A DNA stretch of 64,000 nucleotides from Rhizobium gallicum bv. gallicum R602sp (GCF_000816845.1 NZ_CP006880.1:2108001-2172000), one strand, 5' to 3'. Positions 1 through 8,429 are shown, counted from the stretch's first letter. Translations and numbers: made by a program. The notes: a model not told the origin generated them from the letters alone.

Positions 1-918
1 CAGCGGAAAGCCCGGAACCAAGCCGAAGGCGAAGAGGATGGCTGCCGCCAGCGCCAGCGCGCGGTCGCTTGCACCGAGTTGCCCGAGGATTTCGGAACTC
101 AAGTCCTGCGGGCGCCGGCCGGACGGCACACGCGTTACCACCGCTCCGGCCGCCACCGCCATCATCAGCGCGGGTATCTGTGAGATCAGGCCATCACCGA
201 CGGTCAACAGCGAATAGGTATGAGCAGCGTCGCCGACGGTCATGCCACGTCGCAGGGACCCAATCGTAAGCCCGCCGATGAGATTGATGGTAATGATGAT
301 CAGGCCCGCGACAGCGTCTCCTTTGACGAATTTCATGGCTCCGTCCATGGCGCCGTAGAACTGGCTCTCGCGCTCCAGCTCTTCGCGCCTTCGACGCGCC
401 TCCTGCTGGTCGATTTCGCCGCTGCGGGCGTCATTGTCGATGCTCATCTGCTTGCCCGGCATGGCATCGAGGGCAAATCGGGCGCCCACCTCGGCGACAC
501 GCTCGGCGCCCTTGGTGATGACGACGAACTGAGCGATGGTGATGATCAGGAAGACGATGAGACCGACGAGCACATCGCCGCCGACAACGAAGTCTCCGAA
601 GGCCGATACGATCTGTCCGGCGTCCGCCTGTGTCAGGATCAGCCGGGTCGTCGTGATCGAAAGCGCGAGGCGAAAAAGCGTTCCGAGCAGAATGATCGAC
701 GGCAGGGACGAGAACTGGACTGGGCTCGACACATAGAGCGCGCCGACAAGGATAAGCAGGCTGTAGAAGAAGTTAAATCCGATCAGCGCGTCGACCAGAA
801 AGGTCGGCATCGGAATGACCATCATCGTGATCGCGAGTATCACCAGTGCCGCGACGACGATATCCGACCGGCGGGAGGCGGCCCTGGCGAACTGGTTGAC
901 AGTGGCGATTGCGCTCAT
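1..918 (-). CDS. sctV: T3SS export gate protein SctV (partial, 3' end outside window)
   Basis: This is the large inner-membrane export gate of the T3SS (FHIPEP family; LcrD/RhcV). The ATG is at 918 and 306 codons are visible before the left edge; the missing remainder would be the cytosolic nonameric domain. Several N-terminal membrane segments are visible. The family signatures FRLALSITTTRLIL and, in the first cytosolic loop, RVAEVGARFALDAMPGKQ are both present. The start overlaps the stop of sctY by four bases (ATGA), so the two are probably translationally coupled. It is the last visible gene of the leftward operon small gene-sctD-sctX-sctY-sctV. Family assignment is secure; FlhA is excluded by the neighbouring T3SS genes. 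Confidence 0.95.
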   Translation of the reverse strand, partial: MSAIATVNQFARAASRRSDIVVAALVILAITMMVIPMPTFLVDALIGFNFFYSLLILVGALYVSSPVQFSSLPSIILLGTLFRLALSITTTRLILTQADAGQIVSAFGDFVVGGDVLVGLIVFLIITIAQFVVITKGAERVAEVGARFALDAMPGKQMSIDNDARSGEIDQQEARRRREELERESQFYGAMDGAMKFVKGDAVAGLIIITINLIGGLTIGSLRRGMTVGDAAHTYSLLTVGDGLISQIPALMMAVAAGAVVTRVPSGRRPQDLSSEILGQLGASDRALALAAAILFAFGLVPGFPL

Positions 919-1250
919 TTCGCCGCCCTCGCCTGAAGATAGGCCTTGAAGGCGTCGCGAGCCTGGTCTTCCTGTCCGCGCAGCCAATGCGCCCTGCTCC
1001 TCAGGCGGGCAAGATCCGGATCGGTCTCCTTTGAGATTTCTCCGATACGATCGATAGAGGCGATCGCACGCGTTCCAGCGTCGGTTTCGACGAAAGCATC
1101 GGCCAGCGAATGCAAGATCGAGACGTTTTCCGGTGCCATTCGTGCTGCGAGAAGCAGGAAGACGAGGCCTCGCTCAAGGTGTCCGGCGCGACAGTAGAGC
1201 AGGCCGAGCGCATGAAGAAATTCGAGGCTGTCCGCGCGTTGCTGCGTCAA
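915..1250 (-). CDS. sctY: T3SS cytosolic protein SctY (YscY-like, TPR-type helical)
   Basis: A 111-aa all-helical protein resembling YscY of the Ysc/Psc T3SS family in length, TPR-like pattern and gene order. The stretch LGLLYCRAGHLERGLVFLLLAA matches the first TPR pair, and the C-terminus ends with a typical QARDAFKAYLQ helix. I chose a TTG start at 1250 because it overlaps the sctX stop (TTGA). The same frame is open for much longer upstream, but that part lies over sctX and reads as an arginine-rich shadow. In Yersinia YscY binds YscX, and the pair is needed for early secretion and contacts SctV; here the order X-Y-V is the same. Identity is by pattern and synteny, not alignment. Confidence 0.72.
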   Translation of the reverse strand: MTQQRADSLEFLHALGLLYCRAGHLERGLVFLLLAARMAPENVSILHSLADAFVETDAGTRAIASIDRIGEISKETDPDLARLRSRAHWLRGQEDQARDAFKAYLQARAAK

Positions 1251-1621
1251 CTGCTTTGCGCCTGCATGAGACGGTGTTGAAGATCGCGTCGGCTTTCGAT
1301 TTCGTCCTTCAGCATGGACGCCGTAAGCTTGGCGACATCCTCGTCGAGATCGAGGCCGGGCAACACTTCCTCGACGATATAGGCTAGGATCTCCTGAGAC
1401 CGCGACAGGTCGAACAGGGAAGCATTCGAGAGCCTCGCCCTCTCCGCAGCCGAGCTGGCGCGCGCGCCACGCGCCTCGGCCTTCTGCCTGGCCTGGCGAA
1501 CCGATTGCACGACCCTGGCGTCGAAGGCCAGATGCTGTGCTTCCACGGCCGCGTCCGGTCGCACGGAAACCGCGCTTGACTGGGCGCGGCGATTGTCGTG
1601 TCGGCGGACCTCCAAACTCAT
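1247..1621 (-). CDS. sctX: T3SS early secreted partner SctX (YscX-like)
   Basis: A 124-aa protein immediately upstream of sctY and overlapping it by four bases. The N-terminal 60 residues are polar and look disordered. The C-terminal half is helical (SQEILAYIVEEVLPGL, then TASMLKDEIESRRDLQHRLM). Yersinia YscX is 122 aa, has the same layout and lies in the same position before yscY and yscV. YscX is secreted with early substrates and forms a complex with YscY. Sequence similarity by eye is weak, so length, layout and synteny carry the call. An alternative is a generic small T3SS chaperone or regulator. Confidence 0.6.
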   Translation of the reverse strand: MSLEVRRHDNRRAQSSAVSVRPDAAVEAQHLAFDARVVQSVRQARQKAEARGARASSAAERARLSNASLFDLSRSQEILAYIVEEVLPGLDLDEDVAKLTASMLKDEIESRRDLQHRLMQAQSS

Positions 1622-1645
1622 CTTGCTGTTCCTCTCGTCGCGCAG

Positions 1646-2554
1646 TCAGAAGCGAAGAACGAATTCTTCGCTTTGCCGCCCCACCTTCAGGCTTCCGTCG
1701 CGAATGTCCTTTATGTACCAGCCGTCCTCGAGCGCGGCACCCTTGTAGAGGCGGGCCCCGTCGGCACCGATCGCATAAGGCGTTTCGCCGAACCAAATGG
1801 CCTGGAGATTGAATTTAGGCGACGTTTTGGCCGCTGCCTCACCGACCATGCTCGTCAAGACGTAGTTGGTGCCGTAGGACCGGTCGAACCAGGTCTGGAC
1901 ATCGCTCCACGACTTGCGCGCATCCTCGTCGAGCGCACCGGAAACGGCAAACCGCGTCCCGTCCGCCTTGACCTGAAGATTGCTCAAGCCCGCCGCGGCG
2001 AGCTTTGCAGCAAGCGCCGAAGACACCTCATCGGCCAAGGGCATAGAGGCGCTCACGGTTCCGGCCGTTATCGTCTTTTCGTCAAAGCTTGCCATCGGCA
2101 GCCGGTCGCCGACGTCTGCAATCCCTGCCTGGACAGCCGCAATCGTGAGAAGCGAGAAAGCCGCCACGCAGCCGATCATCCAGGTTGTGCGCTTCGACTT
2201 TTCCGCTTTCCTGTCCGGCGCTGCCTGTTGCGGCCGGCAAAGACGGAGGCGCGCAGTGCCAAGCGAAATAGTCACAGGGGTTTTGACGTGAAGGCCGTGG
2301 CCAACGGGCACGCTTGTATCCTGCACCATCACGTCCGCGCCGGTTGCCTCGATCATCACCTCGGAACCTGCAAACTGCAGACGCATATGATGCGCGCTTA
2401 CGTCGCGATCACTGAGCATGAGATCGCAGTCCGGGGCCGAACCGATCACGTAGGAGCCGGTTTCCAAAGGCAAGGAGACGCCGCTGTGCACGCCGTTGAG
2501 GACGTCGAGTGTCAAATCGGCAGCAGCATTCCTCAAGACCAGATGGGATGCCAT
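1646..2554 (-). CDS. sctD: T3SS inner-membrane ring protein SctD (FHA domain + one TM)
   Basis: A 302-aa protein that would form the outer of the two inner-membrane rings of the T3SS basal body (YscD/PscD/RhcD family). Residues about 1-108 form an FHA-like cytoplasmic domain with the GSYVIGSAPDCDLMLSD segment. One membrane helix follows at about 125-144, preceded by a basic KSKRTT stretch (positive-inside). The remaining ~155 residues are periplasmic and include a BON-like fold region. It is shorter than YscD (about 419 aa), so fewer periplasmic ring-building domains are likely. It starts about 90 bases after the small gene upstream, with a perfect hairpin in the gap. Confidence 0.85.
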   Translation of the reverse strand: MASHLVLRNAAADLTLDVLNGVHSGVSLPLETGSYVIGSAPDCDLMLSDRDVSAHHMRLQFAGSEVMIEATGADVMVQDTSVPVGHGLHVKTPVTISLGTARLRLCRPQQAAPDRKAEKSKRTTWMIGCVAAFSLLTIAAVQAGIADVGDRLPMASFDEKTITAGTVSASMPLADEVSSALAAKLAAAGLSNLQVKADGTRFAVSGALDEDARKSWSDVQTWFDRSYGTNYVLTSMVGEAAAKTSPKFNLQAIWFGETPYAIGADGARLYKGAALEDGWYIKDIRDGSLKVGRQSEEFVLRF

Positions 2555-2645
2555 GAACTCTCACCTCGCTCGCCGTATACCAAAGATGCCGACGCCACCT
2601 TGAAAGCGCGGCCCCGGTCCAGCCAAGTCGTTGCAATGGAGATGA

Positions 2646-2669
2646 GAGGGGCGACGCAAGTCGCCCCTC
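2646..2669 (-). other. Perfect 10-bp intercistronic stem-loop with GCAA tetraloop
   Basis: GAGGGGCGAC and GTCGCCCCTC pair without mismatch around a four-base GCAA loop, between the stop of the 53-aa gene and the start of sctD. There is no U-run on either side, so it is not a classical Rho-independent terminator. A stable stem after the first gene of an operon often protects the upstream mRNA end or attenuates the downstream genes, which would give the small gene a higher product level. Confidence 0.75.
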
Positions 2670-2678
2670 GGCTAGTGC

Positions 2679-2840
2679 TTAGCCGTTCGGACGCTGCTTC
2701 GCGGCGTCGAGGGCGACCTTTTTTTCGGTCGTGATTTTGGTAATCTCGGCAGACTTCTCGATCGCCTTGTCGAAGGCTTCCGTCATCGTCTTGATTGAAT
2801 TGTCCGAGGTCTGCGTACCGCTTACACCGGAAACTGCCAT
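2679..2840 (-). CDS. Small 53-aa T3SS-operon protein, candidate needle/filament-type subunit
   Basis: A 53-aa gene that opens the leftward T3SS operon. It has a good ribosome binding site (AAGGAGA, about 6 bases before the ATG). The N-terminus is rich in Ser/Thr/Gly (MAVSGVSGTQTSDNS) and the rest is one predicted amphipathic helix rich in Lys/Glu/Thr. It lies directly upstream of sctD and is followed by a strong stem-loop, as expected for an abundantly needed structural component. T3SS needle and pilus subunits are small, helical and encoded like this, but the usual needle turn motif (P-x-x-P) is absent. The role is an inference; it could also be a small secreted or regulatory protein. Confidence 0.6.
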   Translation of the reverse strand: MAVSGVSGTQTSDNSIKTMTEAFDKAIEKSAEITKITTEKKVALDAAKQRPNG

Positions 2841-3211
2841 TGTCTTCTCCTTGATAATTCATTCCGGCCGGGAGCAAGGCTCCAGCGCCGGTGTACAGTT
2901 CTCATCGAGTCGACCACCCCTCCATAGGGGCGCAGCAATGGTTAAAGTTGAAGCTCGGAATTGACAATTTCCAAGCGCATCACATAATCTTACAATGCGT
3001 AATGTGTCGTGATTTAAAACGATTGAAACCGACGTTTCAGTGTCATTAAACTGTTACTCATTGAAGAAACACAGTTATTTTTCAGTGTGTTTCAGCTCTC
3101 GCTTGTTTAGCAAATAACATTGGTATCATTTTTGTCCAACTGCGAGTTGCGCATTCCCGGCTGCTGTAATAGCTTTTTGGCTGCTCGACGCGAACAATCG
3201 GAACGTTTTAA
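2841..3211. promoter_or_regulatory. Divergent T3SS promoter region
   Basis: This 371-bp AT-rich region separates the two divergent T3SS operons and must hold both promoters. Visible elements are a repeated TTTCAGTGT (about 3035 and 3080), a short CCCC-N6-GGGG inverted repeat near 2917-2930, and a TTG-N8-CAA match at 2961-2974 that is weaker than the anaerobic boxes further right. I do not see the tts box used by TtsI in other rhizobia, so regulation may differ from the nodulation-linked T3SS. Confidence 0.5.
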
Positions 3212-3868
3212 ATGAAGAACGTCATGGTTGCGGGGAAGCTCTTTATGTTAGCTACGGCTATACTGGCACCCACATATCCCGCCCTTGCAGCTATGCCGCG
3301 CTGGTACAGCAGCAAATACAGCTACGTTTTGATCAGCCAGGAAGTTCGTGACGCACTGAAGGAGTTCGGGCGCAACCTTTCGATTCCGGTCATCCTGTCG
3401 GATCGAATCCGTGGCCAAGTACGCGGCGAGATTCGTGCCGAAACGGCGGGCGGATTCCTCGACAAGGTGACGCAGGCCAACGGGCTGATCTGGTATTTCG
3501 ACGGCTCGGTTCTGCACGTCAATACCAGTGACGAGTTCGCGACACAGATCATCAATATCGGCAGGGCAAACGGCCAGTCGGTCATAAACGAGATCAAGCG
3601 GTTGGACCTCATGGACGAGCGCTTCTCGGTTCTCGCGACCGCCAACGCCCCGGCCATTCGTGTCTCAGGTCCGCCTGCCTTCATCGCCATGGTGAAGCAG
3701 GTCGTTTCATCCGTTCAACCGCCCCCCATGACCCAGATGGACGATCCCCGGGTGCGGATCTTCCGCGGCGGCCAGCACAACGAGGTTGCGGACGATCTGG
3801 CCGGCAAAGGCCGCCAGACGGCCGCAAATTCAAGCACAGGCGACACCTCAGCAGGAGAGCACAAATGA
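3212..3868 (+). CDS. sctC1: Short N-terminal secretin component SctC1 (NolW/RhcC1-like)
   Basis: A 218-aa exported protein with a clear signal peptide (cleavage about after residue 27, PALAA). It carries the periplasmic N0/N1 domains of a T3SS secretin, for example EVRDALKEFGRNLSIPVILS followed by GFLDKVTQANGLIWYFDGSVLHV. It stops before the pore-forming secretin domain. Rhizobial T3SSs often split the secretin into RhcC1 (NolW, this part) and RhcC2 (the pore), and this gene fits RhcC1. The partner pore gene is not in this window. It opens the rightward operon and overlaps the next gene by four bases (ATGA). Confidence 0.85.
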   Translation: MKNVMVAGKLFMLATAILAPTYPALAAMPRWYSSKYSYVLISQEVRDALKEFGRNLSIPVILSDRIRGQVRGEIRAETAGGFLDKVTQANGLIWYFDGSVLHVNTSDEFATQIINIGRANGQSVINEIKRLDLMDERFSVLATANAPAIRVSGPPAFIAMVKQVVSSVQPPPMTQMDDPRVRIFRGGQHNEVADDLAGKGRQTAANSSTGDTSAGEHK

Positions 3869-4050
3869 CCGGATCGGTAGCCGTGACAGCGCACACACCC
3901 ACCCAGACGCAAAATGAGGACCCCTCGCAGGCACAATTCGAGGAGGCCTTGCAGCAAGCCGTTGCAAGCGGCGGTAGCCAGTTGATCGGACAGGAAATGA
4001 TGAAGATCGCCCAGGAAGTGCTGAACGAAGCCTTGTCCGACGAGGAATAG
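3865..4050 (+). CDS. Small 61-aa T3SS-operon protein of unknown role
   Basis: A 61-aa reading frame whose ATG overlaps the sctC1 stop, which supports translation. The first ~25 residues are Thr/Gln/Pro-rich and probably disordered. The rest is a short helix (LIGQEMMKIAQEVLNEAL) with an acidic tail. Size, a flexible N-terminus and a C-terminal amphipathic helix fit a T3SS rod or filament subunit, or a small export chaperone. I do not recognise a specific family. It is one of two tiny genes that could encode the needle; the other begins at 2840 on the opposite strand. Confidence 0.6.
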   Translation: MTGSVAVTAHTPTQTQNEDPSQAQFEEALQQAVASGGSQLIGQEMMKIAQEVLNEALSDEE

Positions 4051-4080
4051 TCCCCCTTTTTGCCAGCAGGAGACACAACC

Positions 4081-4512
4081 ATGACGGTTGTCCCGCCAGT
4101 TGAGAATGCAACGCTTGCAATGTCCCCTGCGCCGCAGGATCCGGCCTCTGCCACCTCGCATGGCCTGTTCGAGTATTCGGCGCAGAACGCCCAAACCCTG
4201 CCGCACGGCGCAAGCCCGGCCGATCTTGGCCGGACGATCGTCGACAACCTGAAAGGTTTCGTGGAGCGCGCCGGCAAATTCGCAAGCAACACCGAGCTCT
4301 TCGCCCCGATGGACCAATCTGCGGGATTGCAGTCGTTTGCGCCGGATGCGGCCGGCGCTCAATCGGGCGTGACGCGAACACCGGACAGCGAAGCAGGACG
4401 GCTGGTCGAGGAGCTGGGGAGGATCTTCGATCATGCGATCGAAACGCAGATGGTCGTGCGCGGCCCGACGCAATTCACAAGCGCAACGATGACCCTCGTC
4501 AAAGGTCAATGA
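4081..4512 (+). CDS. sctI: T3SS inner rod-type protein SctI (NolB-like)
   Basis: A 143-aa protein immediately upstream of sctJ, the position of nolB in rhizobial T3SS clusters. I chose the ATG at 4081, with AGGAG nine bases upstream. The N-terminal half is low-complexity Ala/Pro/Ser. The C-terminus, ending TQFTSATMTLVKGQ after a helix, looks like the polymerising tail of SctI/MxiI inner rod proteins, which sit between export gate and needle and are themselves secreted. The stop overlaps the sctJ start. Assignment rests on synteny plus the tail pattern. Confidence 0.68.
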   Translation: MTVVPPVENATLAMSPAPQDPASATSHGLFEYSAQNAQTLPHGASPADLGRTIVDNLKGFVERAGKFASNTELFAPMDQSAGLQSFAPDAAGAQSGVTRTPDSEAGRLVEELGRIFDHAIETQMVVRGPTQFTSATMTLVKGQ

Positions 4513-5309
4513 AAATCTCCTGGCGCTCCTCATCGATTGCGCGCGGTCTGCTGCTCGCGCTTATGGTCTTGACGCTGCAGGCTTGCAGCGTCGATCTCTA
4601 CACCAATCTTGACGAACGCGAGGCGAACGAGATGGTCGCAACCCTGCTCTCGAAAGGCATAGCGGCGAGCCGGGTCGTGCAGAAGGACGGCAAGCTGACG
4701 GTGACGGTCGACGAGGATCAGTTCTCGCAAGCCGTGACCGCGCTCAACATGACCGGGCTGCCCAAGGCGAAATTCGCGACACTCGGCACCGTGTTCAAGC
4801 AGGAAGGCCTTGTCGCCTCGCCCGTGCAGGAACGCGCACAGATGATCTACGCGTTGAGCGAGGAGCTTTCCCGGACTGTTTCCGAGATTGACGGCGTCCT
4901 CTCGGCGCGCGTCCACGTCGTGCTCCCGGACAACGACCCGCTGCAGCGCAACGCCGTACCGGCCTCCGCCTCTGTCTTCATCCGCCACGAAAAAGATCTC
5001 GACGTCAATCCGCTGATACCGCGGATCAAGACGCTGGTCGCCAACAGCATATCCGGCCTCACCTACGAAAAAGTCTCGGTCGTGCCCGTGGCGAGCGCGC
5101 GGGCGAGCGAGCCGGTTGCCGGGGCGCAACTCACATCTTTCCTGGGGATCTGGATGCTGCCCGCGAGCGTGGCCAGGGCCAAGCTCATCGTCGGCTGTCT
5201 TGCCGGCGCCCTGTTTGCCGCGATCGCCGGCCTCGGATATCTGGCATGGCGCAAGCAGAGCAGCCGGCGGAAAGTCTACCCGCTGCAGCCCTACGGTCCG
5301 GCAAAGTGA
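4509..5309 (+). CDS. sctJ: T3SS inner-membrane ring lipoprotein SctJ (NolT/RhcJ, YscJ family)
   Basis: A 266-aa lipoprotein forming the inner ring of the basal body. The signal peptide ends in the lipobox LQAC, so Cys26 would be acylated. Two periplasmic ring-building domains follow, with the typical YscJ pattern (DLYTNLDEREANEMVATLL, then RVHVVLPDNDPL and SASVFIRHEKD). A C-terminal membrane helix (about LIVGCLAGALFAAIAGLGYL) and a short basic cytoplasmic tail complete it, as in Ysc and Rhc systems. It overlaps both neighbours by a few bases, indicating tight coupling. Confidence 0.95.
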   Translation: MKISWRSSSIARGLLLALMVLTLQACSVDLYTNLDEREANEMVATLLSKGIAASRVVQKDGKLTVTVDEDQFSQAVTALNMTGLPKAKFATLGTVFKQEGLVASPVQERAQMIYALSEELSRTVSEIDGVLSARVHVVLPDNDPLQRNAVPASASVFIRHEKDLDVNPLIPRIKTLVANSISGLTYEKVSVVPVASARASEPVAGAQLTSFLGIWMLPASVARAKLIVGCLAGALFAAIAGLGYLAWRKQSSRRKVYPLQPYGPAK

Positions 5310-5995
5310 CGGATCGCTCATCGGCAAACGGCGCGGCAGCCGCCGGACTGGAGAACGTCTGGGCGGCCTTCCGCACCGCCCCGGCCCGCCTTGTCCATCA
5401 CCGCCATATCGTTCAAGCCTATGACGACGCGATCTCGATCGAGGCCGCCGTCAGGCTACAGCAATCCGATCGGGTACAGCGACCGCTTATGCGACTGCTG
5501 ATGGACAAATTCGACCTTCCGGATGCCGGCTTATGCCCTTGCCCCGAACCGGACGATCTCAAACTCCTGGCGTTGCCGCCGGAGGCTGTCGCGCAACATA
5601 GCTACCTGGCCGGGGCCGTGTTCTGGGGTCATGCGCTTGCCGGCGAAATCCGCAGCCGCGAGGTCGCCTTGATGAAGGAGCGCGTCGGAGATCGGGCTTT
5701 CCGGGTAGCCGTCGATAACCGCGACCTTGCCGCGGGCCATGAGATTGCCGGCGGCCTCGACGCCTTGGTGCGGGCGATTGACGTCGACGGCCGCAGATGC
5801 TGGGCGAGCTGGCAGGCCGCGCTGCCCACTCCACTGGCGGCATGGCTTCGACTGAGAGGTGAGACTGACGGCGACGCTGCTCCGTTCACCGAGCCGAGAG
5901 ACGCCGCCACGGGCGCTGCGATCGTCAGGCGTCTGTTGCGGCACGAAACCGCCATGGACGATCACACGGGCGCCACCGTCAAGGAGGCGCGATGA
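5306..5995 (+). CDS. sctK: T3SS sorting platform protein SctK (NolU-like)
   Basis: A 229-aa soluble protein in the nolU position between sctJ and sctL. SctK links the cytoplasmic sorting platform to the inner-membrane ring. A GTG at 5306 overlaps the sctJ stop (GTGA) and fits the coupled style of this operon; an ATG at 5246 in the same frame lies inside sctJ and is less likely. The sequence has several Trp/His/Arg-rich helical segments and no membrane helix. The family is poorly conserved, so the call leans on synteny with nolT-nolU-nolV. Confidence 0.75.
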   Translation: MTDRSSANGAAAAGLENVWAAFRTAPARLVHHRHIVQAYDDAISIEAAVRLQQSDRVQRPLMRLLMDKFDLPDAGLCPCPEPDDLKLLALPPEAVAQHSYLAGAVFWGHALAGEIRSREVALMKERVGDRAFRVAVDNRDLAAGHEIAGGLDALVRAIDVDGRRCWASWQAALPTPLAAWLRLRGETDGDAAPFTEPRDAATGAAIVRRLLRHETAMDDHTGATVKEAR

Positions 5996-6597
5996 ACGAA
6001 ATCCCTACGAGCCCGGCCAAGAAGATCCTCAAGCAGGCCGAAGGCGATCATTGGCTTGAAGGCTTCGCATTCCTGGAGGCGGCGAAGGTCAAGGCGGATC
6101 AGCAGCTTGCGCAGGTTCGTGACGTCGTCGAGACGAGCAGAAGAAAGGGCTATGAGGCCGGCAGGCTGGAGGGAGAACGGCAAGCAGTGGCCCTGCTCAT
6201 GAAGACCACCGCCGACGTCAATGCCTATCTGGCCGGCCTCGACCGGCAGATTGCCGAACTCGGCCTGGCGATCGCCGAAAAATTGCTCGGCCGTTTCGAC
6301 CAGGCGGAGCTGGTCGCCAATCTGGCTCAGCAGGCGCTGCAATCGTTTCAGCATGAGCGCGAGGTAACGATCACCGTCGCTCCCGCATTGGCCGACCGGG
6401 TCGGCGAACTCGTTGAGCGCCACAACGGCAATGGCGCGCTGAAGATCGCAGTGCTTGCCGATCCGCGGCTCGACGGCAACAAATGCGTTCTCGCCAGCGC
6501 CGTCGCCGTCGTTGATGCAGGCCTTGATACCCAATTATCGGTCATCCGCGAGGCCCTGCTCGGCGTCCAGTCCAGCCGATCGGAACCTGCCGCATGA
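5992..6597 (+). CDS. sctL: T3SS ATPase stator SctL (NolV-like, HrpE/YscL family)
   Basis: A 201-aa protein of the SctL/FliH stator family, which anchors and restrains the SctN ATPase. It has a long N-terminal helical region with a Gly/Arg-rich stretch ([19 protein letters not shown]), the spoke-like part of this family. A globular C-terminus follows with [20 protein letters not shown]. It overlaps sctK and sctN by four bases each (ATGA). Length and order match nolV-rhcN. Confidence 0.88.
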   Translation: MNEIPTSPAKKILKQAEGDHWLEGFAFLEAAKVKADQQLAQVRDVVETSRRKGYEAGRLEGERQAVALLMKTTADVNAYLAGLDRQIAELGLAIAEKLLGRFDQAELVANLAQQALQSFQHEREVTITVAPALADRVGELVERHNGNGALKIAVLADPRLDGNKCVLASAVAVVDAGLDTQLSVIREALLGVQSSRSEPAA

Positions 6598-7940
6598 ACG
6601 AGCATGTGCTGTCGGATCCAGGCGCGCTCATCGAGCGCCTGCGCCAACGGGCGCTCACGAGCGAGACGCGGCCTGTTCGCGGCCGGGTCCGAAGGATCAC
6701 CGGCATCATCGTGCATGCGACCGCCCCGATGGTCAGGATCGGCGAACTTTGCCACCTCAGAGATCCCGTTTCCGGCGCGACCGTGCCGGCGGAGGTGGTG
6801 GGCTTCGAGGACGAGGAGGCCATCCTGACGCCGATCGGCGATCTTCAGGGCATGTCCACGCGCGCGGAGGTGATCGCAACTGGCAAGACCCTGCAGATCC
6901 CGGTTTGCGACGACCTCCTCGGCCGTGTGCTCAATCCCCTGGGAGAGCTCCTCGACTTTGCTGATGATCGTGCCACTCCGGTCGTCACCGACACCTATTA
7001 TCCGACCCACCGGCCACCGCCCAATGCGCTCCAGCGCGACCTGATCACCGAGCCGCTGCAACTTGGGATCCGTGCGATCGACGGGCTTCTGACGGTTGCC
7101 CGCGGGCAGCGCGTCGGCGTTTTCGGCGAGCCAGGCGTCGGCAAGTCCTCGCTCCTTTCCACCATCGTCCGCGGTACGAAGGCGGATGTCGTCGTCATCG
7201 GGCTGATCGGCGAGCGCGGGCGCGAGGTGCGGGAGTTCATCGAGGGACAGCTCGGCGAAGAGGGCCGCAAGCGCTCGGTCGTCGTGGTCGCAACGTCCGA
7301 TCGTCCGGCGATCGAGCGGGTGAAAGCGGCCTACGGTGCGACAGCGATCGCCGAATATTTTCGCGACCAGGGTCACGACGTCCTTCTCTTGATGGACAGC
7401 GTTACCCGTTTTGCCCGGGCGCAGCGGGAAATTGGCCTGGCAGCGGGCGAACCGCCGACGCGGCGCGGTTATCCGCCCTCGCTCTTCGCCGCGCTGCCGC
7501 GCCTGTTGGAGCGCGCCGGCCCTGGACAGGGCGGCTCGATCACAGCCCTCTATACAGTACTGACCGAGGGTGACGGCATGCTCGATCCGGTTGCCGAAGA
7601 GACAAAAGCCATTCTCGATGGTCATATCATGCTCGGCTCCAGCCTGGCCGAGCGCAACTTCTTCCCAGCCATCGACGTCCTGAAGAGCCGCAGCCGCCTG
7701 ATGGAAAGCGTCGCAGGCAAGGCACACCGCGATCACGCCGCCCATATCCGCACGTTGCTTGCCCGTTACGAGCAGATCGAACTCCTGCTCCGGGTGGGCG
7801 AATACGAGCACGGCGTCGATCCGCTGTCGGATGAAGCGATCGAAAAGCACGGCGCCATCGAAGCCTTTCTGCGGCAGGAGAGCGGCGATTTTTCTTCCCT
7901 GGAAGAAACCCAGGAACAGTTGAAAAGGATCGCATCGTGA
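6594..7940 (+). CDS. sctN: T3SS ATPase SctN (RhcN)
   Basis: A 448-aa hexameric ATPase that strips chaperones from substrates and unfolds them at the export gate. The Walker A motif GEPGVGKSS is at residues 178-186 and Walker B ([18 protein letters not shown]) around residue 257, both in the canonical FliI/YscN form. The downstream [25 protein letters not shown] stretch is also diagnostic. The N-terminal barrel and C-terminal helical region are full length. Start and stop overlap sctL and sctO. The long antisense open frames here arise from its codon bias. Confidence 0.97.
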   Translation: MNEHVLSDPGALIERLRQRALTSETRPVRGRVRRITGIIVHATAPMVRIGELCHLRDPVSGATVPAEVVGFEDEEAILTPIGDLQGMSTRAEVIATGKTLQIPVCDDLLGRVLNPLGELLDFADDRATPVVTDTYYPTHRPPPNALQRDLITEPLQLGIRAIDGLLTVARGQRVGVFGEPGVGKSSLLSTIVRGTKADVVVIGLIGERGREVREFIEGQLGEEGRKRSVVVVATSDRPAIERVKAAYGATAIAEYFRDQGHDVLLLMDSVTRFARAQREIGLAAGEPPTRRGYPPSLFAALPRLLERAGPGQGGSITALYTVLTEGDGMLDPVAEETKAILDGHIMLGSSLAERNFFPAIDVLKSRSRLMESVAGKAHRDHAAHIRTLLARYEQIELLLRVGEYEHGVDPLSDEAIEKHGAIEAFLRQESGDFSSLEETQEQLKRIAS

Positions 7941-8425
7941 CCCGGAAGATCGATTTGCGGCAACTCGTCGAGTTGCGGGCGCTTAGAATGCGACGGGCAC
8001 AAGAAAAGGCGCAGCGTCAGCTAGGCCGCCACCAGCAGGCCGCCCGGGCCGCTGAATTGGCAAGACACGAAAGTCTTTCCCATGAGGAAGAGCGCAGACG
8101 GGAAGAAGACGTTCTCTACGCCCATCTCGCTCAAGGCACTGCCGGTCACCGCGACCTCCAAAGATACCGAGGCGCGCTGTCTGCCATGGACCACCGCGCC
8201 CGCCAGCTCGAGGAGCAGGTTCACGCCGCCGAGATGCGCGAGAGGCAGGAGGCGAAGCAAAAGCAGGAGCTTGCGGCCGAGTACCGGCGCAAACAGAAAC
8301 TGCATGATCGCATCCTGTTCCTTGCCGAAGAAAACCGGCGCGAGGAAGCAAGGCGTGCCGACGTCGTCAGCGAGATAGAGGACGAGGACATCATCCACCC
8401 GAAGAGCAACAAGCGGGCAAGGTGA
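7937..8425 (+). CDS. sctO: T3SS central stalk protein SctO (RhcZ/YscO-like)
   Basis: A 162-aa, highly charged, almost entirely helical protein predicted to form a two-helix coiled coil rich in Arg, Glu, Gln and Ala. SctO/FliJ-type stalks couple the SctN hexamer to SctV. It sits between sctN and sctQ, the usual place. The start is a GTG overlapping the sctN stop (GTGA), in keeping with the coupled operon. Composition plus position support the call; primary sequence in this family is not conserved. Confidence 0.82.
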   Translation: MTRKIDLRQLVELRALRMRRAQEKAQRQLGRHQQAARAAELARHESLSHEEERRREEDVLYAHLAQGTAGHRDLQRYRGALSAMDHRARQLEEQVHAAEMRERQEAKQKQELAAEYRRKQKLHDRILFLAEENRREEARRADVVSEIEDEDIIHPKSNKRAR

Positions 8426-8429
8426 CAGG

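Noticed and set aside
915..1796. Long 293-codon version of the sctY frame
   Set aside because: The first ~180 codons overlap sctX and sctD in another frame and are Arg/Gly-rich. The TTG at 1250 overlapping the sctX stop is the better start.
2961..2974. TTG-N8-CAA match in the T3SS divergent promoter
   Set aside because: TTGACAATTTCCAA has a poor second half-site, and such matches are expected by chance in AT-rich DNA. Not listed as a regulatory site of its own.
2841..3211. Search for a tts box upstream of the T3SS operons
   Set aside because: No convincing match to the TtsI box was seen by eye, so no such feature is claimed.
6348..7850. 500-codon open frame antisense to sctN
   Set aside because: It lies exactly over a perfect SctN ATPase, is rich in Arg, Ala and Asp, and has no family features. 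It is a third-position GC artefact.
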